DNA from: Nitrospira sp. UBA2083
GTDB lineage: Bacteria; Nitrospirota; Nitrospiria; Nitrospirales; Nitrospiraceae
Direction: 5' to 3'
NCBI GenBank assembly: GCA_002331625.1
Contig: DCZN01000042.1
Coordinates: forward strand, 1 to 18,294
DNA: 18,294 nt
In this document: piece by piece, positions 13,992 to 18,294 of the stretch
How the letters are laid out: each line of letters begins with the position of its first letter
Position numbering within the stretch: the stretch's first letter is position 1
Program-made: the position numbers and the translations under genes
Notes under the pieces: model-generated
What the model saw: the letters and a program-made list of their open reading frames with translations, nothing else
What the model was told of the DNA's origin: nothing
Database searches by the model: none

Positions 13992-14469
13992 AAGGAGGAT
14001 TCGAAGGCAGTATGGCTAGACCGGAGATCGACATACTCGGAAGACTGTGGCCTCTCGGGCGGCCGACTGGCCCCTCCTGGATGGTGCCCGAGAGGTTGGT
14101 GTGAGTGGTTTCTGGTCTAGCCTCCACTGCGCGAGCGCCGGCGAGAGGAAGGAGTGTCAAACATAGGACCAGGGACTGCCTTCAGTGTTTTGACGTTGTG
14201 TGATGGAAAGACTGTTCGTCGGTCATGATTCCGGGAAGGTCTGGGTCATTCCAAGGTCCGGACACCGAGCTGCCAAACTTCCTGTGTTTCGCGCGGCGTC
14301 CGATCGCCATCAGGGAGCAATCAGACTTTCTCGAGATCGTGCAATAGCGGCAGAAGCCTGCATCGTTGCGCGGACTCCTTTGACCAGAAACATCGTCGGA
14401 GCGATTGCCACCATGGCGACTCCGAAGATCCGTTCCAATGAGACGCCGGAGAGGCCGATCGCGGTACAA
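13992..14469. other. Intergenic region between receiver gene and dab operon
   Basis: Nearly 480 bases without a credible gene. AAAGGAGG at 13991-13998 looks like a ribosome site, but the nearest ATG (14012) is 13 bases away and opens only 30 codons. A minus-strand frame ending at 14310 has a hydrophobic stretch (IFGVAMVAIAPTMFLVKGV) but no start signal. The region also contains the inverted repeat at 14051-14095. Confidence 0.4.
14051..14095. repeat. Perfect 10-bp inverted repeat
   Basis: CCTCTCGGGC at 14051-14060 pairs exactly with GCCCGAGAGG at 14086-14095, enclosing 25 bases. It begins 59 bases after the receiver gene stop. No T-run follows, so it may be a factor-dependent end, an mRNA-stabilising hairpin or an operator. 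Confidence 0.5.
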
Positions 14470-14520
14470 GCCAATCGGTCGGTTCGATAGAGTGTCGAAC
14501 CATTCCGATTGGCTTTTCTA
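14470..14520 (+). terminator. Strong hairpin with T-rich tail, just ahead of dabB
   Basis: GCCAATCGG (14470-14478) pairs with CCGATTGGC (14505-14513), and inside it GGTTCGA (14481-14487) pairs with TCGAACC (14495-14501) around a 7-base loop, giving 16 base pairs with a small internal loop. TTTTCTATT follows directly. This is an intrinsic terminator for plus-strand transcription. It ends about 20 bases before the dabB start codon, so it either ends the upstream transcript or acts as an attenuator in the dab leader. Confidence 0.75.
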
Positions 14521-14537
14521 TTGTGAGAGGAAATTGC

Positions 14538-16256
14538 GTGTTGACTTGGACATTCCTGCTGGTTCCGTGTCTCCCGCTCCTGGGTGGACTGATTGTCGTC
14601 TACAATGGCGAGTCGACCCGTTATGCCGATGCGAAGCTTGCGGTCTATCCCATCGGGACGGCGTTTCTCGGAGCTGCGATCACTCTCTATTTCGCCGCGA
14701 CCGCCGGGCCGATGACCATCCGATTCTATGATTCTGACGCAGCCTCCTCGTTGACCATCCCGTTCGGTTTCTACATCGACCGGCTCAGCGGGGTCATGAT
14801 GACGCTGATAACCGCCGTCTGTACGATCATCTATTCCTATTCCGTGAACTATATGTATCAGGATCGTCATTACCGCCGGTATCTGGCGCTGATCTGCCTG
14901 ACCGATTGTGTGCTGATCTGCATGGTATCCAGTTCCAATCTGATGATGTTGTTTCTGTTTTGGCAGCTACTGAGCTACTTACTCTACCTACTCGCTCACA
15001 ACCATGGCCACGCACCGACCCTTAACGGTGCGTATAAGACGTTCACGATCCTGCGCCTGGCCGACATGGCGTTTTTGATGGGGATCATCCTCACGTACCA
15101 AGTATACGGCACCCTCGAGTTGCCGGACCTATTCGCACGAGCGACCGCCTCACACGCAACGGTGGCGATCTGGCCCGGCATGGACTTTGATGCCGCCACC
15201 GCCATTACGCTGCTCATGCTTGTAGGAGCCATGGGCAAGTCGGCCCAGTTCCCCTTCCACCTGTGGCTGCCGGGTTCACTGTACGCCCCAACTCCCGTGA
15301 CTGGTCTTCTGCATGCCGGCATCATTAATGCGGGTGGCTTCTTGATCAATCGATTGGCTCCGCTCTTCGGCATGAGTTCCACCACCCTCCATGCGGCCTT
15401 CGTGATCGGCACCGTAACGGCGGTGATCGGCGCCTCCATGATGCTGGTGCAGAATGACATCAAAATGACGCTTGGTTTTTCCACGATCGGTCAGATGGGC
15501 TACATGATTATGGAGTGCGGCTTGGGGGCGTTTGCACTCGCCGTGTTCCATCTGATCGCGCATGGTCTTTTCAAAGCCACGGCATTTTTGAATTGCGGGA
15601 ATGTCATTCAGAAGGCCCGGCTGGAACCGCACTTTCCCCACACGACGCACGACCATGCACACCATGATGACGAGCAACTCTCTCGGCTCACCTGGTTGAC
15701 CGGGTTCGTGACGACGCTGGTTATTCCGCTGCTCATCCTCCTGGTGACGCACGGAGTCCTGCACCTTCCCTTATTTGAATCCCAAGGGAGCGTCATTATC
15801 CTCTTCTTCATCTGGATCACATCGTCGCAGGCTATTTTGACGCTCACGCGCCTTCGTGCGGTGGCATCATGGAAAGTCTCGTCGACCATGTTGTTGACCT
15901 TGCTGTTCGTGGTCTTCATGTATTTGTTTGCCGTCGAGTCATTCACGACTTTCCTCTATCCGAATCCGGAGGAAGTAGCTTCCTACTTTAAGGCCGCAGA
16001 CCTGCCTGACTGGCTGTTCGACCTCATCATCGTCGGCTCTACCGTCCTCACTGTGGTCGGCTGGTTCTACCTCTATATGAAAGCCCATGGACGCAGCATC
16101 CGGCTGCCGGCCTGGATCGACGGCCTTCAGAACAAGATTTATGTGCTACTCCTAAACAGGCTCTACGCAGACGAACTCTATGCCCGACTGGGGCAAAGCC
16201 TGATGCGGCTCATCCATCGCATCGATAAACAGGAACAGGGGTGGTCGAGGCGATGA
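14538..16256 (+). CDS. dabB: DabB-like / NuoL-type proton-channel subunit
   Basis: A 572-residue, highly hydrophobic protein of the complex-I antiporter family (about 14-16 membrane helices). The family core KSAQFPFHLWLPGSLYAPTP is followed by VTGLLHAGIINAGGFLINRL (about 234-272), with the pore Lys and His residues. A cytoplasmic His/Asp-rich loop (HDHAHHDDEQL) is present. In NuoL the fifth helix carries an essential Glu (FxWE); here it is FLFWQLLSYLL with Gln. DabB partners DabA in an energy-coupled CO2/bicarbonate accumulation complex; the assignment rests on the dabA start two genes downstream. AGAGGA lies seven bases before GTG 14538, preferred to GTG 14523. An intrinsic terminator-like hairpin lies directly upstream, and the stop overlaps the next ATG (ATGA). 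Confidence 0.85.
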   Translation: MLTWTFLLVPCLPLLGGLIVVYNGESTRYADAKLAVYPIGTAFLGAAITLYFAATAGPMTIRFYDSDAASSLTIPFGFYIDRLSGVMMTLITAVCTIIYSYSVNYMYQDRHYRRYLALICLTDCVLICMVSSSNLMMLFLFWQLLSYLLYLLAHNHGHAPTLNGAYKTFTILRLADMAFLMGIILTYQVYGTLELPDLFARATASHATVAIWPGMDFDAATAITLLMLVGAMGKSAQFPFHLWLPGSLYAPTPVTGLLHAGIINAGGFLINRLAPLFGMSSTTLHAAFVIGTVTAVIGASMMLVQNDIKMTLGFSTIGQMGYMIMECGLGAFALAVFHLIAHGLFKATAFLNCGNVIQKARLEPHFPHTTHDHAHHDDEQLSRLTWLTGFVTTLVIPLLILLVTHGVLHLPLFESQGSVIILFFIWITSSQAILTLTRLRAVASWKVSSTMLLTLLFVVFMYLFAVESFTTFLYPNPEEVASYFKAADLPDWLFDLIIVGSTVLTVVGWFYLYMKAHGRSIRLPAWIDGLQNKIYVLLLNRLYADELYARLGQSLMRLIHRIDKQEQGWSRR

Positions 16257-17554
16257 TGGGAGAGTCTATTTTCTCTTGGCTCTCTACAGCAGTGCCGTTG
16301 GTCGGTGCGTTAGCCGCTCGGATGTTCTGGGAAGATCTCCCACAACTCAAGAAATCCTGCCTAATCTGGTCCATTTTCACCGTGATCCCCATCGCGATGT
16401 CGGATGTGGCTGTACCGGAGGGCCCCTTGTTGCTATATCTTCTTCCGATCGCGGCAGTCATCTCCATGCTGGGCCAACCGGTTCATCAGGACCACCGTCT
16501 TTCCTGGCTGATGACCTTAGTCACTCTCGGACTTGGAATCGGTGTCATAGTTCATCCCGATCGTTTCAGTCACCTCTTCCTGCTGGCGCTGTTGGCCACC
16601 ACGATCGGCTTGTTGTCCGGCTACCACACGACGCTGTGGCCCATTTCCTGGTGGGGGATGAGCCTCTTTGGTTTCGCCGGGCTCAGCGTGATCATGGCCT
16701 CCTTCACCGATCCTTCGATATCGTCCTCAGCCGCCTTTCCGGCCTGTATGGTACTCGTCCCGCTTCTTCCGTTCCATGCCGGGTATCTGACTGCGCTCAC
16801 CCGCCTGCCGGGCAACCTCCCGTCCTTCGCCACAGTGCTCCTTCCTTCTGTCGGCCTACACGTCATGGTGACGACGCTTCCAATCGTCCCCAACACCATC
16901 ACCGGTTTCGTGAGCTTCTTCTCCTTGGCCGGCGCCCTCTATGGGGCCGTCAAGGCTCTGGCACAGACACGCGTGCGGCTGATGTTGGCCTACGGCAGTC
17001 TTTCATTTTTTTCAGTGCTCTGGTGGTTTGCCGCTGCGTCACGCATGGCAGCCTCGCGTGCGGCACTACTCATTGCATCGATCAGCCTCGCTACATGCGG
17101 CTTACTGATTGCCTGGCAGATCATCCGAACAAGATACGGGGATGATGTGGATCCGCAGTCGATCAGCGGGTTGGCCTCGACCATGCCGAGCTATGGAGTG
17201 TTGCTTTCCCTACTGGCGCTGGCGGCGATGGGCCTTCCACCCTTCGGAGTGTTCGCGGGCTTCATAGGCCTGTTGCTCCATTCACCGATTCCTTCATTAC
17301 TCGGCCTCCTCATTATTCTTTCGGCTTGGCTGGCCGCTTCCTGGTACATCATGAACACGGTGCAACGAATCCTGTTTGGGACGCTCCGTAGTGATCTTCG
17401 GTATCGCGACGTCGTGGCCAGTGAATCGGCGGCGCTCCTCATCACGATTCTGGCGTTGACTGTGCTTGGACTTGCTCCCCACGATTGGTTTGTTTCCCAT
17501 GTACCGTCGCCGGTGTTCGACGCAGCCGCACGAGGGTTCCTGTGGCAGCGGTGA
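16253..17554 (+). CDS. Second NuoM/NuoN-like antiporter subunit of the dab operon
   Basis: A 433-residue integral membrane protein with about 12-14 helices and the proton_antipo_M architecture: FHAGYLTALTRLPGNLP (a loose equivalent of the PFHxWLP region), ALYGAVKALAQTRVRLMLAY, which matches the GAxxAxxQxDxKRxLAYSS helix, and ALAAMGLPPFGVFAGFIGLL, which matches the GxPPxxGFxxK motif with the Lys replaced. Several ion-path charged residues of true complex-I subunits appear reduced. It is coupled to dabB by an ATGA overlap and to the dabA start by a GTGA overlap, so all three were made from one transcript. The standard DAB system has one DabB; a second antiporter-like subunit is a less common layout. 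ATG 16253 is preferred to GTG 16241. Confidence 0.8.
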   Translation: MMGESIFSWLSTAVPLVGALAARMFWEDLPQLKKSCLIWSIFTVIPIAMSDVAVPEGPLLLYLLPIAAVISMLGQPVHQDHRLSWLMTLVTLGLGIGVIVHPDRFSHLFLLALLATTIGLLSGYHTTLWPISWWGMSLFGFAGLSVIMASFTDPSISSSAAFPACMVLVPLLPFHAGYLTALTRLPGNLPSFATVLLPSVGLHVMVTTLPIVPNTITGFVSFFSLAGALYGAVKALAQTRVRLMLAYGSLSFFSVLWWFAAASRMAASRAALLIASISLATCGLLIAWQIIRTRYGDDVDPQSISGLASTMPSYGVLLSLLALAAMGLPPFGVFAGFIGLLLHSPIPSLLGLLIILSAWLAASWYIMNTVQRILFGTLRSDLRYRDVVASESAALLITILALTVLGLAPHDWFVSHVPSPVFDAAARGFLWQR

Positions 17555-17820
17555 ACGAGTCGACGAACCTCGCCTCGAGACGAATGGAACTGCACGGCGT
17601 GGTTGGACTCGTCGGGAAAGTCGTCGCGCAGTACTGGCCGATGCGGACCTTCGTTCACCACAATCCGCTCCACAGCCTGGAATACCTTCATTTTGAAGAG
17701 ATCGTCCGACGCGGTAAGCAGTTTCTGAACGGCGAAGGCTACCTGCCGAGCGACATGTACCGTGCCGACGTCGCCGTCAACCGGGAGGAATACTTTGGAA
17801 AGAAAGGCAGTCAACCCTGA
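17551..17820 (+). pseudogene. dabA: Truncated DabA (DUF2309), N-terminal fragment only
   Basis: Starting at GTG 17551, overlapping the previous stop, the frame encodes the DabA N-terminus: VVAQYWPMRTFVHHNPLHSL followed by EYLHFEEIVRRGKQFLNGEG and YLPSDMYR. HHNPLH is a signature of this family. After about 70 residues, near base 17765, similarity appears to stop; the frame continues with unrelated residues (ADVAVNREEYFGKKGSQP) and ends at 17820. Full-length DabA is roughly 800-1000 residues and carries the zinc site of a carbonic-anhydrase-like centre, all missing here. The following 470 bases do not restore DabA in the plus-strand frames I translated, so this is a truncation by rearrangement or an assembly junction, not a simple frameshift. 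Confidence 0.7.
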
Positions 17821-17824
17821 CTGC
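17807..17824. repeat. 7-bp hairpin over the truncated dabA stop
   Basis: GCAGTCA (17807-17813) pairs with TGACTGC (17818-17824) around a 4-base loop, including the stop codon. It is followed by a smaller hairpin, CATCC/GGATG around 17828-17841. No T-run follows. It marks the beginning of the structured non-coding stretch. Confidence 0.45.
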
Positions 17825-18294
17825 TTACATCCGTGTGGATGCGTACTGGTGTGAATCGGTCATTGATATCCCTGCAAAAAATGCGGCTTCACCATAAATA
17901 ACGAAATAACGAGGAACTTTCTCACGACAGTTGAGCCATGTTCAAAGTCTCACCTTGCATCGGCAAGCACGCTTGCTCGATCACCAACGAGAACACGTTC
18001 CGGAACACGCTCCGAAAGAACGTATTCCGGAGAACCAGTCACGGCTCTACATGAGCCGTGGAGTTGAGAACCACTGCCTAGTGCAAGTTGCAAGGCTGAC
18101 GGAAAGCCTCTGAGACGAGTCTAGTCCCTTGCACTAGACTCGTCCTTCTGAAGTTCGCTGGCAAAATCGTGCCCCACTGGCCAGGATTTCGTCGGCAGTC
18201 TTCAGCCATACAATGGCGAAGCCCCCAACAGAACTTCGTCCCTCTGGAACAAGGAGCGACGCGCAGCCTAGAGCCAGGTGACCCGCTCGGCCGG
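17825..18294. other. Inverted-repeat-rich non-coding region
   Basis: No credible gene on either strand. The stretch is dense in inverted repeats: GCAAGC/GCTTGC near 17963-17976; CGTTC with GAACG enclosing CGGA/TCCG between 17996 and 18022; CACGGCTC with GAGCCGTG near 18040-18060; and the two competing pairings at 18078-18144. The density suggests a structured RNA or the end of a mobile element. I could not match it to a known RNA family, and no transposase is visible. Confidence 0.4.
18078..18144. repeat. Two mutually exclusive perfect inverted repeats
   Basis: CTAGTGCAAG (18078-18087) pairs with CTTGCACTAG (18128-18137). GACGAGTCTAGT (18114-18125) pairs with ACTAGACTCGTC (18133-18144). Both use bases 18133-18137, so only one can form at a time. 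The second, 12-bp stem has a 7-base loop and is followed by CTTCTG rather than a clear T-run. The geometry resembles an antiterminator/terminator switch. Confidence 0.5.

Noticed and set aside
14012..14104. 30-codon plus-strand ORF after AAAGGAGG
   Set aside because: Spacing from the ribosome site to the ATG is too long and the product resembles nothing; the frame also runs through the 10-bp inverted repeat.
14200..14490. 96-codon plus-strand frame before dabB, and a minus-strand hydrophobic frame ending at 14310
   Set aside because: Neither has a ribosome site; the plus frame runs into the terminator hairpin.
16276..17145. 289-codon plus-strand open frame
   Set aside because: Overlaps the antiporter-like subunit in another frame; gives an Arg/His/Ser-rich product without membrane helices and no start signal.
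17826..17900. Possible group II intron start (GTGTG at about 17832 after a hairpin)
   Set aside because: No domain V-like hairpin or reverse transcriptase is visible in the remaining 460 bases; evidence too thin for a call.
17931..18113. 60-codon plus-strand frame in the repeat-rich end
   Set aside because: No ribosome site; its sequence is composed of the inverted repeats themselves.

Overview
The window looks like chromosomal DNA from a Nitrospira-type bacterium (phylum Nitrospirota), with moderate confidence. Three things point there: a cytochrome bd-like oxidase with an unusual N-terminal extension, a crowd of short two-component and stress genes, and a dab-type inorganic-carbon uptake operon whose product is useful to an autotroph. 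This assignment comes from gene content and remembered family resemblance, not from a search. No tRNA, rRNA, CRISPR array, transposase or integrase was seen.

Layout. (1) 1-2000, minus strand: the bd-like oxidase subunit I gene, which runs off the left edge, preceded by the C-terminal remnant of a multicopper oxidase and a small membrane ORF. (2) 2369-5374, minus strand: a run of small genes, in transcription order CsbD, DUF1328 membrane protein, a Zn-ribbon protein, YtxH, a cupredoxin-fold lipoprotein, a second Zn-ribbon protein and a membrane PAS protein without an output domain. This reads as an envelope or general stress cluster. (3) 5823-8762, minus strand: a Zn-ribbon gene paired with a stand-alone receiver, then a complete NarX/NarL-like kinase-regulator pair and a small membrane protein. 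(4) 9063-13000, minus strand: a tiny membrane protein, a degenerate receiver preceded by a frameshifted Zn-ribbon gene, an alpha/beta hydrolase with a cysteine in the nucleophile position, another stand-alone receiver, and decayed NarL regulator (possibly also kinase) sequence. (5) 13035-13991, plus strand: a small membrane protein and a third Zn-ribbon/receiver pair. (6) 14538-17820, plus strand: dabB-like, a second antiporter-like subunit, and a dabA cut off after about 70 recognisable codons. (7) 17821-18294: non-coding DNA rich in inverted repeats.

The most unusual content is a repeated two-gene module: a short protein with paired CxxC motifs followed directly by a receiver domain with no output domain. 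It occurs three times. One receiver keeps the phospho-acceptor Asp, one has Glu there, and one has Ser and has also lost the conserved Lys. The Zn-ribbon gene in front of the last receiver is itself broken. A 34-base element shared between the CsbD promoter region and the region upstream of one module suggests that stress genes and module are under common control. Together with the decayed regulator near 12 kb, this region looks like a site where signalling genes are duplicated, diverge and are lost.

The carbon-uptake operon at the right has two intact proton-channel-like subunits but a truncated DabA, so as it stands here it cannot make a normal DAB complex unless dabA exists elsewhere or the junction is an assembly error.
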